64,000 nucleotides of DNA from the NCBI GenBank assembly GCA_029547705.1, contig JAKPOU010000041.1, forward strand, positions 62,001-126,000. The letters are read 5' to 3'. The position numbers and the translations under genes are program-made. The notes beneath the pieces were generated by a model, which saw only the letters and a list, made by a program, of their open reading frames with translations, made no database searches and had not been told where the DNA came from. This stretch comes from Bacteroidota bacterium (GTDB lineage Bacteria; Bacteroidota; Bacteroidia; Bacteroidales; VadinHA17). Shown here piece after piece: positions 16,974-27,300 of this stretch. Within the stretch, counting starts at the first letter, position 1, and every line of letters starts with the position of its first letter.

Positions 16974-18638
16974 ATGCTAGTCAGACTCAGCGTCCGGAAC
17001 TATGCGCTTATCAGGGATCTGGATATTGATTTCGGAAACGGCCTTACTATAATCACAGGGGAAACAGGGGCAGGTAAAACCATCCTGCTGGGTGCCTTGT
17101 CCCTTATTCTCGGGGCAAGGGCAGATACTTCCGTCCTTCTCGACAAAGAAAACAAATGTATTGTAGAGGGTACTTTCAGCGTTGAGGGTCATGAAATGAA
17201 ATCATTTTTTGAGGAAAACGATCTTGATTATGACAGCCACGCAATCCTGAGGAGAGAAATTAGCTCTGCTGGTAAATCACGGGCATTCATCAATGATACA
17301 CCTGTAAATATCACCATTTTAAAGGAACTGGGAGAGAGCCTGATAGACATTCATTCACAGCATCAGACACTGATGCTGAACAACAATTCATTTCAGCTCA
17401 ATGTTGTTGATTCCTTTGCCGGTACGGCAGCAGTTCTGGATGAATACAGGGAAAGATATATTAAATACAGGAATCTCAGACGTGCATATGCCGGGGAATC
17501 CGCTAAGGCGGAAAAAAACAGGGCTGATCTGGAATATTACAGGTTTCAGCTGAACCAGCTTGATTCTGCCAGACTCACGGAGGGTGAACAGGAGGAGCTG
17601 GAAAGGGAGCAGGAGCTTCTTTCGCATGCTGAGGAAATCGTGACAGGACTGGCAGCCATAACAGAGTGTTTTTCAGCCGAATCAGGTTCCATACTGAGCA
17701 GTCTGAGTGAATTGCGGAATATACTGAACAGAATAAAGGGTTTTCTTCCCGGCGGGGAGGAGCTTGCAGCAAGAACAGAATCGTCGTACATTGAGCTGAA
17801 TGACCTTTCTTCGGAAATCGAGGGGCTGTCAGCATCAATAAGTGCGGATCCTGCCAGGCTGGCACAGGTAAATGAAAGGCTAGACACCATTTACACCCTT
17901 GCCAGAAAGCATCAGGTAAACGGATTGGACGAACTTCTTGTCAAACGCGAAGAGATAAGAAAGCTGGTGCAGTCAATCGAGACCGGTGATGAAAGGCTGG
18001 CAGAAATGGAATCGCTGATACGCTCGGAAGAAGCGGTCCTGACAAAAATGGCTTCATCAATCACCGGGAAAAGGAAAAAATCCCTGCCTGAAACAGAAAA
18101 GAATATTACCGGAATGCTCAGGCAGCTCGGAATGCCAAATGCGAGATTCAGAATAGATTTTTCGTCACAGGCGGATTTCAGTGAATCGGGAAGGGATCAG
18201 GTTGATTTTCTTTTTTCAGCAAACAAACAGATTGATCCGGAAAATCTTGCAAAAACTGCTTCGGGAGGCGAATTGTCAAGAGTTATGCTCAGTCTCAAGT
18301 CCTTTCTTACCAGGAATGTCAGCCTCCCTACAATTATTTTTGATGAGATTGATTCAGGGGTTTCGGGAGAGGTTGCGGACAAGGTCGGACAAATACTCAG
18401 CAGTATGGGGAAATATATGCAGGTGATCAATATTACACATCTTCCCCAGGTGGCATCACGCGGGGCCAGGCATTTTCATGTCTATAAGGAAGACGAAGGC
18501 GATTCAACAATTACCAGGGTTAAATTGTTATCAGGAGATGAAAGGATAATGGAAGTTGCCAGATTGCTCAGCGGAAGCGAGGTAACCCAGGCAGCCCTGA
18601 AAAACGCGAGAGAACTGCTTGAGGCAGCCGGAAATTAA
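16974..18638 (+). CDS. recN: DNA repair protein RecN
   Basis: SMC-like ATPase that acts at double-strand breaks. It contains Walker A GETGAGKT (29-36), a central coiled coil (roughly 150-370, rich in Glu/Leu/Arg heptads), the ABC signature SGGELSRVMLSLK, and Walker B IIFDEIDSGVSGEVADKVG, then NITHLPQVASRG. At 554 residues it is full length. It follows DUF4835 by 11 bases and precedes fabI by 10, so it is probably the penultimate gene of the bamD operon. No LexA-like box is visible close by. Confidence 0.96.
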   Translation: MLVRLSVRNYALIRDLDIDFGNGLTIITGETGAGKTILLGALSLILGARADTSVLLDKENKCIVEGTFSVEGHEMKSFFEENDLDYDSHAILRREISSAGKSRAFINDTPVNITILKELGESLIDIHSQHQTLMLNNNSFQLNVVDSFAGTAAVLDEYRERYIKYRNLRRAYAGESAKAEKNRADLEYYRFQLNQLDSARLTEGEQEELEREQELLSHAEEIVTGLAAITECFSAESGSILSSLSELRNILNRIKGFLPGGEELAARTESSYIELNDLSSEIEGLSASISADPARLAQVNERLDTIYTLARKHQVNGLDELLVKREEIRKLVQSIETGDERLAEMESLIRSEEAVLTKMASSITGKRKKSLPETEKNITGMLRQLGMPNARFRIDFSSQADFSESGRDQVDFLFSANKQIDPENLAKTASGGELSRVMLSLKSFLTRNVSLPTIIFDEIDSGVSGEVADKVGQILSSMGKYMQVINITHLPQVASRGARHFHVYKEDEGDSTITRVKLLSGDERIMEVARLLSGSEVTQAALKNARELLEAAGN

Positions 18639-18648
18639 ACTAAAAACT

Positions 18649-19479
18649 ATGGAAGGATCATTGTTAAAAGGCAAAAAAGGATTGATATTCGGAGCGCTTA
18701 ATGAAAAGTCGATTGCATGGCAGGTGGCTCTGAAGACATGGCAGCACGGAGCACGGCTGGTGCTTACCAACTCGCCGGTGGCGGTAAGAATGGGCAGTAT
18801 TGATGAACTTGCCCGGATAACCGGCAGCAGTGTTATCCCCGCTGATGCCACCAGGATGGATGATATTGAAAAACTTATCTCCGAAACCATGGAGATATTC
18901 GGAGGCCGCTTTGATTTCATCCTGCATTCAATCGGAATGTCTCCCAATGTAAGAAAGAATATTCCCTACGAGAATACCAGTTATGAAAATATGCTCAAGG
19001 CATTTGATATTTCCGCCCTGAGTTTCCACCGGATCCTGCAGACCGCATACAAGCTGGATGCAATAAAGGAATGGGGTTCGGTTGTGGCGCTTTCGTACGT
19101 GGCGGCACAAAGAACACTGACCGGGTATAATGATATGGGAGATGCCAAGGCCCTGCTGGAATCCATTGCAAGGAGTTTCGGATATATATACGGCCGCGAC
19201 AGGAAGGTCCGCATCAATACCATATCGCAGTCGCCTACCCTCACTACAGCCGGAAGCGGAATCCATGGCTTTGATTCGCTGGTGGATTTTTCAGAAAGAA
19301 TGTCTCCCCTGGGTAATGCAAATGCGGAGGAATGTGCTGATTACTGTGTGGCCCTGTTTTCAGACCTTACAAGGAAGGTTACCATGCAGAACCTGTATCA
19401 TGATGGCGGATTCTCCAGTATGGGAATGAGTCTCAAAGCCATTGAACAGTACAATAAAAGCTTTGAGGAATGCGGCTGA
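18649..19479 (+). CDS. fabI: Enoyl-[acyl-carrier-protein] reductase, FabI type
   Basis: NADH-dependent reductase of the last step in fatty-acid elongation, cytoplasmic. It is a short-chain dehydrogenase fold with GKKGLIFGALNEKSIAW (8-24) as the FabI-specific cofactor motif and the catalytic pattern SYVAAQRTLTGYNDMGDAK, in which Tyr150, Tyr160 and Lys167 correspond to E. coli Tyr146, Tyr156 and Lys163. The ATG at 18649 gives the family's normal N-terminus; the frame extends upstream into recN (18619), which is not used. It is 276 residues, full length, with the usual triclosan-target architecture. It lies 10 bases after recN. Confidence 0.96.
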   Translation: MEGSLLKGKKGLIFGALNEKSIAWQVALKTWQHGARLVLTNSPVAVRMGSIDELARITGSSVIPADATRMDDIEKLISETMEIFGGRFDFILHSIGMSPNVRKNIPYENTSYENMLKAFDISALSFHRILQTAYKLDAIKEWGSVVALSYVAAQRTLTGYNDMGDAKALLESIARSFGYIYGRDRKVRINTISQSPTLTTAGSGIHGFDSLVDFSERMSPLGNANAEECADYCVALFSDLTRKVTMQNLYHDGGFSSMGMSLKAIEQYNKSFEECG

Positions 19480-19556
19480 AAAAAAACTGTGCAATGACCC
19501 GTTTGATTTTCATCACTATGCCGAAATTAAGTCCGGAACATATCCGCTAACATTTC

Positions 19557-20897
19557 TCAGAACAAGTAATTCAGGCCGATTGAAAAGCCTATGTTTCCAT
19601 CCTGCTTATTGAAGGCCTTTCCTATATCCACGGCTATTACAAAATTCTGATTCATTACCGGCATAATGCTTATCCCTGCACACTGATGCAGTTTTTCACT
19701 GCCTGTATTAAAATAATCCGTGAATTTCTCACCGGGATAAAGGCTTGCAAATGTAGTCTGAAGACCGGAGGGCAGTTCAATCTTGTTTGTTATCATGCCG
19801 AAATCATAAAAGGCGTTGAGTCCGATATAGAAATCCTGCCGGAACAATTTGAAGTAGACCGGTTTCCAGCGAAGTTCAACATTGCCGTAAACAAATCCGT
19901 CACCAACAACCCTGTTTTTCAATACTCCTCTAAGGGTTTTGGAACCTCCGAGTCCCTCATTTGTGGCACCCCTTAGCATTGAAGTAATCACCTGCGACTG
20001 GTAGAAAAACGGAACTTCCCCTGACAATTTGCTTTGATAACCCACTCTGTATACAGCAGAAAGATCGTTTTGTATCAGGGTAAAATACTGACGGTGCGTT
20101 ATATAGAATCTTGAAAACCCCCAGTCGTTTCCCAGGAATTTTGGAGCTGCCTCAATGCCAATTTCGGTCCAGAGCCCTTTCATCGGATTGGCAAGATTAT
20201 CCCGGCTGTCCCATGACAGGCCTCCCTTAACCGTATTTACCCAGCCTCCGTCTGCTTCATTCTCCGAAATCAGTCCGAGAGCCTGATAACGTTCATACAG
20301 TCCGGGTTCGTCCGTCACTGAAGGGAGCTTCTCATCCTTCCCCTTGTTTAACTTGTCTATATCCACCGAACCATTCATGAAAGCCTGAAATGCAAATCCT
20401 GCATTCCACTTAAGCCTCTCCCCGGTCAGCTTTCCTTCAAAATCATTCTTGAACCTGAACTGGTTCCTTTTAAAACGATAAAACATCATCGTCCTGTAAT
20501 CTGCTGACTCAACTTCCATCCAGCTCTTGTTGAAAACGCTTTCATAACCGTTGAATCCGTAAAAATGATATGCCTGATCGGGCAGATAACTGAGGTCGCT
20601 GGTCAGATGAACACCCGGAATAAGCCGGTATGATTCAAACATCATCCTGTATATCCCGCTCCCCTTGGTGAAGCGTGAAATTTCCGTATAGGTGTGATCA
20701 AGAAAATCAGGAAATATGCTCGGATCTCCGTAATTGAAAAACTCAGCAAGAGCACCATACTGGAATCCAAGATTGGAGTCATAAGTCACTGCAGGCAGTG
20801 CACCGCCGAATTTCCAGCCTGTCATGGTTTTCTTTTCCTGGCCGGATAATGAAAAAGATGAGGAAGCTATCAGCAGAATCGTAAGGATTTTTTTCAT
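19557..20897 (-). CDS. BamA/TamA-family outer-membrane protein
   Basis: Outer-membrane beta-barrel of the Omp85 surface-antigen type, 446 residues with a signal peptide (MKKILTILLIASSSFSLSG). It lacks POTRA domains: residues after the signal pass directly into barrel strands. The segment GGSKTLRGVLKNRVVGDGFVYGNVELRWKPVYF matches the L6-loop [VLI]RG-x-G followed by the conserved E-x-R strand, and the protein ends in NYLF, an aromatic-terminal barrel strand. Such short members occur in Bacteroidota and have unknown cargo. It diverges from hutI across an operator-like repeat at 20957-20991. Confidence 0.8.
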   Translation of the reverse strand: MKKILTILLIASSSFSLSGQEKKTMTGWKFGGALPAVTYDSNLGFQYGALAEFFNYGDPSIFPDFLDHTYTEISRFTKGSGIYRMMFESYRLIPGVHLTSDLSYLPDQAYHFYGFNGYESVFNKSWMEVESADYRTMMFYRFKRNQFRFKNDFEGKLTGERLKWNAGFAFQAFMNGSVDIDKLNKGKDEKLPSVTDEPGLYERYQALGLISENEADGGWVNTVKGGLSWDSRDNLANPMKGLWTEIGIEAAPKFLGNDWGFSRFYITHRQYFTLIQNDLSAVYRVGYQSKLSGEVPFFYQSQVITSMLRGATNEGLGGSKTLRGVLKNRVVGDGFVYGNVELRWKPVYFKLFRQDFYIGLNAFYDFGMITNKIELPSGLQTTFASLYPGEKFTDYFNTGSEKLHQCAGISIMPVMNQNFVIAVDIGKAFNKQDGNIGFSIGLNYLF

Positions 20898-20956
20898 GGA
20901 CCATGGTTTTAGTTTTCACTTCTAAAGATAAATAAAACTGGAAAGTAATGTCTTTT

Positions 20957-20991
20957 TTTGTAATATTTGTAACGTATTGTAATATTACAAA
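20957..20991. promoter_or_regulatory. Operator-like element with perfect 11-bp inverted repeat and TTGTAA direct repeats
   Basis: TTTGTAATATT (20957-20967) and its exact reverse complement AATATTACAAA (20981-20991) flank 13 bases. Inside, TTGTAA-type words recur at 20958, 20967 and 20977, nine to ten bases apart, so successive copies lie on one face of the helix. It sits 60 bp ahead of the BamA/TamA-like gene and about 165 bp ahead of hutI. This spacing suggests a transcription-factor site, probably for the porin gene. It has no T tract, so it is not a terminator. Confidence 0.55.
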
Positions 20992-21155
20992 TTCCGGTTT
21001 CCACAGGAAGAACCTCAGGCCGGCCGGATACCGGGGCCGGCGGATTCCGGACTGAAGATCCGGTTTTTTTCGGGAGTTGAGGATGGCATTATGCGCCCTG
21101 TGCGGAACCTGTACAAACCTGGCTGCGGCACCGGACTCATTTAAAAGTATTGAAA

Positions 21156-22409
21156 ATGGGATTGCTGATAAAGAATATCAAATGCCTGGTGCAGACTGAG
21201 GAACATCCCAGACAAAGGGTCTGCGGAGGCGAAATGGCAAGGATCACAAATATCCCGGATGCCTTTCTTTTAATTGAGGGAGACAGGATAAGTGATTACG
21301 GGCCGATGGAGAAATGTCCGGCTGACCCCCGGATTTCCGGAACCGTAGCGGATGTGATAGATGCCGGCGGCAAAATGGTTTTTCCCTCCTTTTGTGATCC
21401 CCACACTCATCTTGTATATTCCGGAAGCCGGGAACAGGAATTTTCCGACCGGATAAGAGGATTGTCATATGAGGAAATTGCAAAAAGGGGGGGAGGGATA
21501 CTCAATTCAGCAAAAAAACTGCGTGAAACTTCTGAAGATGGCCTCTATGAACAATCCATGGTCAGGGTACGTGAGATAATCAGCCTTGGCACAGGTGCTG
21601 TTGAGATAAAAAGCGGTTACGGGCTTAACACTGCCGATGAACTTAAAATGCTGAGGGTAATAAAAAGAATAAGGGATAACACAGCTCTCGAGGTCAGGGC
21701 GACTTTCCTGGGAGCACATGCAATACCGGCGGAATTCAGAAATTCGAGAGAAAAATATATCGATCTGGTGATTAATGAGATGATTCCTGAAGTTGCTGAA
21801 CAGAAGCTCGCAGATTTTATAGATGTTTTTTGCGACGAGGGATTTTTTACTGTTGAAGAAACTGAAAGGATACTCAGTGCCGGCCTTAAATACGGCCTCA
21901 GGCCCAAGATCCATGCAAATGAGCTCGGTTTTTCCGGAGGAGTACAGACAGGAGTAAAATACGGAGCCCTGTCCGTTGATCATCTCGAACGGAGCGGCGA
22001 ACAGGAAATTGCCGTTCTCTCAGGAACTGGCACAATGCCTACTCTTCTTCCGGGATCTGCACTCTTCCTGGGGCTTCCTGAGCCTCAGGCAAGAAAAATG
22101 ATAGACTCCGGACTGCCTGTGGCCCTGGCATCTGATTTTAATCCCGGATCATGCCCGTCGGGAAATATGAAGCTTATCATGTCACTTGCGTGCATCAGGC
22201 TTAAAATGCTTCCGGAAGAAGCAATAAATGCGGTTACCATCAATTCGGCATATGCAATGGGTTTATCCGGATCGCATGGCTCAATTGCAAGGGGAAAGGC
22301 AGCCAATGTGTTTATAACAAAAGAGATACCCTCTTACGGCTTTATGCCCTATGCCTTTGGCAGCAACCTGGTAGAAACAGTGATATTAAAAGGAAAAAGA
22401 ATCATCTGA
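21156..22409 (+). CDS. hutI: Imidazolonepropionase
   Basis: Metal-dependent amidohydrolase opening the imidazolone ring to N-formimino-L-glutamate, the third step of histidine degradation. It has the amidohydrolase metal motif FCDPHTHLVYSGSREQEF (HxH with the HutI-specific continuation), then EIKSGYGLNTADELKML, IHANELGFSGG and LASDFNPGSCPSGNM. The ATG at 21156 is used; a TTG six bases upstream is in frame. 417 residues is normal. It is followed 31 bases later by ftcD, the next enzyme, so the two are probably an operon. hutH and hutU are not in the window. Confidence 0.96.
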   Translation: MGLLIKNIKCLVQTEEHPRQRVCGGEMARITNIPDAFLLIEGDRISDYGPMEKCPADPRISGTVADVIDAGGKMVFPSFCDPHTHLVYSGSREQEFSDRIRGLSYEEIAKRGGGILNSAKKLRETSEDGLYEQSMVRVREIISLGTGAVEIKSGYGLNTADELKMLRVIKRIRDNTALEVRATFLGAHAIPAEFRNSREKYIDLVINEMIPEVAEQKLADFIDVFCDEGFFTVEETERILSAGLKYGLRPKIHANELGFSGGVQTGVKYGALSVDHLERSGEQEIAVLSGTGTMPTLLPGSALFLGLPEPQARKMIDSGLPVALASDFNPGSCPSGNMKLIMSLACIRLKMLPEEAINAVTINSAYAMGLSGSHGSIARGKAANVFITKEIPSYGFMPYAFGSNLVETVILKGKRII

Positions 22410-22440
22410 ACCAGTGTTAATTAACAAATAATACCTCTTT

Positions 22441-24096
22441 ATGACGAAAAGAATACTGGAATGTGTTCCGAATTTCAGCGAAGGCCGTGATATGGCCATA
22501 ATAAAGCAAATAACAGACGAAATTGAATCTGTTGAGAATGTGAAACTTCTTGATGTCGATCCCGGAAGAGACACCAACCGTACTGTTGTGACATTTGCAG
22601 GGGAGCCTGACGCAGTTGCCGAAGCAGCTTTCAGAGCTGTGAAAAAGGCCTCGGAAGTGATAGATATGTCCAGGCACAGGGGCGAGCATCCCAGAATGGG
22701 AGCGACCGATGTTTGTCCATTCGTACCGGTATCAGGGATATCCATGGAGGAAACTGTAATAATAGCCCGGAAAGTGGCTGAACGTATAGGCAAAGAACTA
22801 AACATTCCTGTGTTCTGTTACGAAAATGCTGCATTTAGGGAAAACAGACGGAGTCTTGCCCATTGCAGGTCGGGAGAATATGAAGGGCTTGAGAAGAAGT
22901 TCTCTGATCCGGAATGGAAACCCGATTTCGGACCGGCTGTCTTCAACAGGAAATCGGGCGCCACGGCAGTCGGGGCACGGGATTTCCTGGTCGCCTTCAA
23001 TGTAAATCTCAACACGACATCGACCAGGCGTGCCAATGCCATAGCATTTGACGTAAGGGAAAGCGGCAGGGATATTATCAATGAAAAGGGTGAAAAAGTG
23101 AATGTTCCGGGCTCTCTCAGAAGTGTAAGGGCTATTGGCTGGTATATAAAGGAATACGGAATAGCACAGATCTCAATGAATCTGACAGACATTTCCGTAA
23201 CACCCGTTCATCTTGCCTTTGATGAGGTATGCAGAAAAGCAGAGGCAAGAGGTGTCAGGGTTACAGGTTCGGAACTGGTGGGACTTATTCCCCTGAGATC
23301 ACTGCTTGAAGCAGGGAAATATTTCCTGGAAAAGCAAAAAAGGTCCGCGGGCCTTCCTGACGAAGAGCTGATACATATTGCTGTCAGGTCGATGGGACTT
23401 GATGAGTTGCAGCCTTTCAGGCCGGAGGAGAAGATAATTGAATATCTGCTGGAGAAAGAGAAAGAAAATCTCACTTCCCTTAGTCTGAAAGAATATATGG
23501 ATATGACAGCTTCCGAGCTTCCGGTTCCGGGTGGAGGCTCCGCATCGGCTTACATGGGTGCACTGGGAGTGGCACTGGGAACAATGGTTGCAAATCTTTC
23601 AGCCCACAGGAAGGACTGGGATGAACGCTGGAAGGAATTTTCCGTCCAGGCCGCGCGGGGAACGGAAATTCAGAACATGCTTCTAAATCTTGTGGATGCA
23701 GATACGGATGCGTACAATAAAATAATTGAAGCACGGAGGCTGCCGAAATCAGGTGACAAAGAGAGAGAGCTGCGAAATGCCGCCATCCAGGAAGCATACA
23801 AACAGGCTATTCTGGTTCCCTTAAAGGTTATGGAAACCGCTTATTCCGGATTTGAAATAGTAAAAAGCATGACTGAAACAGGCAATCCTTCTTCGGTAAC
23901 AGATGCGGCGGTTGGATCCCTTGCCCTGCTGGCCTGTATCAGGGGTGCCCATCTCAATATAAAAATCAACGCAACAGGAGTTGAGGATTCCCGTTTTACC
24001 GGTGAAATTCTTTCCAGGGCGGGAAAGATCGAGGAGGAAGCTGTTCATCTGCAGGAAAATATACTGACTGCAGCAAACAGGAGGATATCTCTTTGA
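22441..24096 (+). CDS. ftcD: Bifunctional glutamate formimidoyltransferase / formimidoyl-THF cyclodeaminase
   Basis: Fused enzyme moving the formimino group from formiminoglutamate to tetrahydrofolate and then releasing ammonia to give methenyl-THF. Residues 1-300 are the formiminotransferase (CVPNFSEGRD, then DVDPGRDTNRTVVTFAG and MSRHRGEHPRMGATDVCPFVP with catalytic-site His residues). From about 350 comes the cyclodeaminase domain (TASELPVPGGGSASAYMGALGVALGTMVANLS). At 551 residues it matches the mammalian-type fusion common in Bacteroidota. Together with hutI it supplies glutamate and one-carbon units. Confidence 0.95.
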   Translation: MTKRILECVPNFSEGRDMAIIKQITDEIESVENVKLLDVDPGRDTNRTVVTFAGEPDAVAEAAFRAVKKASEVIDMSRHRGEHPRMGATDVCPFVPVSGISMEETVIIARKVAERIGKELNIPVFCYENAAFRENRRSLAHCRSGEYEGLEKKFSDPEWKPDFGPAVFNRKSGATAVGARDFLVAFNVNLNTTSTRRANAIAFDVRESGRDIINEKGEKVNVPGSLRSVRAIGWYIKEYGIAQISMNLTDISVTPVHLAFDEVCRKAEARGVRVTGSELVGLIPLRSLLEAGKYFLEKQKRSAGLPDEELIHIAVRSMGLDELQPFRPEEKIIEYLLEKEKENLTSLSLKEYMDMTASELPVPGGGSASAYMGALGVALGTMVANLSAHRKDWDERWKEFSVQAARGTEIQNMLLNLVDADTDAYNKIIEARRLPKSGDKERELRNAAIQEAYKQAILVPLKVMETAYSGFEIVKSMTETGNPSSVTDAAVGSLALLACIRGAHLNIKINATGVEDSRFTGEILSRAGKIEEEAVHLQENILTAANRRISL

Positions 24097-24222
24097 ACAG
24101 GGGAAAGGGGAGAAGCATAGCAATTTTCTTTTACTGATGAAAGAGAAAATACCTCTTTGATACCGTAAGTTTTAGCAATTTTCGGTTTTCATCTTTCATA
24201 CATTTATGAAATTCCTTCTCTG

Positions 24223-24253
24223 TTGGTCAAAAAAAAGGAAGAAGATATGTTTT
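24223..24253 (+). promoter_or_regulatory. Probable promoter of susCD
   Basis: TTG (24223-24225), a 20-bp spacer, then TATGTTTT (24246-24253), one base from TAnnTTTG. Transcription would start near 24260 and include all three copies of the leader repeat. Confidence 0.45.
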
Positions 24254-24282
24254 ATATTAAATTTTTAAATAAATTCGTCATC

Positions 24283-24350
24283 AGTTTTAACTATTAACCT
24301 GGACCCAAGTTTTAACTATTAACCTAAACTCAAACTTTAACTATTAACCT
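24283..24350 (+). repeat. Triplicated 25-bp-period leader repeat of susC
   Basis: The 18-base core AGTTTTAACTATTAACCT occurs at 24283-24300 and 24308-24325, and as AACTTTAACTATTAACCT at 24333-24350, each exactly 25 bases apart. The last copy runs into the start region (ATG at 24357 or 24363). It lies in the predicted 5' leader, is pyrimidine/A-rich and has little ability to fold, which suits an unstructured ribosome-loading leader. AT-rich leaders of this kind are common ahead of susC genes; the triplication is the notable part. Confidence 0.7.
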
Positions 24351-24362
24351 AAACTTATGTTT

Positions 24363-27300
24363 ATGAAGCGAATTCTGATGTTTAGCACACTGTTGCTGAT
24401 AACAGTTACACTTGTTATGGCTCAAACAGTGCAGATTACCGGAACAGTGACCGGCTCTGAGGATGGGCTGCCGCTGCCCGGTGTTAATGTTACGGTAAAA
24501 GGAACCACAATTGGCTCAATCACAGGGGCTGACGGTAAATATGTTCTGTCACTACCGGTCAGTGCACAAACCCTTGTATTCAGCTTTATTGGTTTTGTAA
24601 CCCAGGAAGTGCCGATTCAGGGAAGAACAGATATCAATGTTGTTCTGAAACAGGACCTTTATAATGTCGATGAAGTCGTGGTGGTGGCCTATGGTACTGT
24701 ACAGAAACGGGATATAACCGGTTCTGTGTCATCGGTTAAGGCTGATGCCATCAGAAATATACCTGTACAAAGTTTCGACCAGGCTTTACAGGGCAAAGCT
24801 GCAGGCGTATCCATCACCATGCCAAGCGGAGCCCTTAATAATCCTCCTGTTATACGTATCAGGGGTTTTAATTCTATAACTGGGAGCTCTTCTCCGCTTA
24901 TTGTTGTTGATGGGGTGCCAATATTTTCGGGTGATGTATCACAAACCTATTCATTTGCCAACGCCCTCTCCGACATTAATCCGTCCGATATTGAATCGAT
25001 GGATATTCTGAAGGATGCATCAGCTACTGCCTTGTATGGATCCAGGGCAGCCAATGGTGTCATTATAATCACTACAAAACGTGGTACCGGGGCCAAGACA
25101 AATGTTACATACGACGGATACGTGGGGTACACGGCACCTTATCATCTTTTTGATCTAATGAATGCTCAGCAGTATCTTTCCCTTAAGAACAAAGCTCTCG
25201 CAAATTCGGGATCATCAACTGTTCTTAAGTATGCTAGCGGTGCGGACGGAAAGAATATAGATACCGACTGGGCTGACTTTGTTTATCAGAAAGGATTTCA
25301 GCACAACCATGCAATTACATTTTCAGGATCAACTCCTTCAACAAGTTATTTCCTTTCAGTTGGATACACCAATCAGGAAGGAATGATCCGCAAAAGTTCC
25401 TTTACAAGGAAAAATGCAAGGTTGAATATTGACCATAAGCTGAATAAATGGGTTACTCTGGCTGCAAATATCGCTTATACAAATGGGTATAACGTATCAC
25501 CCAACACGGGATCGGATTTTTCCACTGCAGGAGCTGCCCGTTTGGCATTTGTTCTGCCTTCCATCCTTGGCCCTTATAAGGCAGATGGTTCATACAATAT
25601 AAACGGAGCGGCAATCGGCACTATGGGTACTGGTCTGACGGGTGTTTCATACTATAATCCTGCTGCAATAATAGATCTTTGTAAGTTTACCAATGAAACA
25701 GACAGGGTCCTTGCAACACTTTCCGGAAGTCTGGAACCTATAAAAGGACTTACATTGAAAACTGTATATGGTATTGATAACCTGTCGTCTGAGTCAGTTG
25801 AATTCCGTACACCTCTGACAGGAGACGGATATTCCGACAACGGTAGTGTCTGGAATTCATTCTACAGGCCAAAAAGATGGACATGGACCAATACGCTGAA
25901 CTATAATATCTCACTCCTTGAAAAATTTAATTTTGGATTTCTTGCAGGAGCTGAAGAGCAATATACAAAAAGTGTTCAATGGACAGCCTCAAAATATGAT
26001 GTTGCCGATCCATTTTTCACGGTTTACCAGGGTTCATGGGTGGAACCGGAATTGGGTGGTGGAGTCATAGGAGAAAATTATTTCATTTCATATTTCGGCA
26101 GGTTTAATTTTAATTATAACAGGAAGTATTATCTTGAAGGAAGTGTGCGTCGTGATGCCTTCTCAGGACTCTCAAAAGATAATAAATGGGGTACATTTGG
26201 AGGTGCGTCAGTCATGTGGAATGCTTCAAATGAGCAATTTATCAGTGATGCGATCGGATCAGTATTTTCAGATATACGCCTTAAAGCCAGCTTTGGCCGG
26301 GTTGGTAACATGTCTGGTATCGGTAATTTCAGCTCTTTGTACCTCTATGGAGCAGGACTGTATGCTGATGTTCCTACACTGGCTTTTTCACAGATAGGTA
26401 ATTCAGCACTTAAGTGGGAAACAAGCGACAAATATGATGCAGGTCTGAGCTTCGGACTTCTGGATGATAAGATCCAGGCAGAAATTAACTGGTATTACAA
26501 TAATGTAAACGGTCTTATCCTGGATGTTCAGCAGACACCTTCAAAGGGTATTCCGGGGGGAACAATTCCTCAAAACATAGGTTCAATGTTCAATACCGGT
26601 TTTGAACTAACACTTACCTCATATAATTTCTCGACTCCGCGATTTTCCTGGACGACTACCCTGAATTTCAGTACTTTGAAAAATGAAGTAAAAGCTCTTG
26701 CTCCGGGTATTGATTATCTTGTAGGTACCACAGGAGGACTGGAAACGACAAACAGGACTGTTGTCGGAGAGCCGATAGGTAATCTCTTTGCTGTTGAAAC
26801 CAGAGGTGTTGATCCTCAGAGTGGAAGAAGAATATTTGTGAACAAGGATGGAAAGGAAATTACTTATTCCCATGAGAATCCAGCCGCAACAAGATGGAAT
26901 TACAGGGACGGTTCCGGAGTTGCACCTCAGATAACACTGGCTGGTGATGGCAAGATAATGGGGTCTCCTCTGCCCAAATATTTTGGAGGATTGGACAATA
27001 ATCTCACTTATCTTGGTTTTGATATGACTCTTAATCTTACTTATGCATTTGATTTTGACCTTTATTGTGGATCAAAAGCAGGTCTGAGAGACCAAAGATT
27101 CTGGAACAATTCAGTTGAAGTATTTGAAACTGCATGGGAAAAACCGGGTGATAAAACAAATATCCCGAAACCGGTGTGGGGTGATAATGTATCGAATGGA
27201 TCAGCCATACCGATATCCGAGAATATTGAAAGAGGTGATTTCGTGAAAGTAAGAACTGTCTCTGCAGGGTATACATTCAAATCCCTGCCAGCTATAACAA

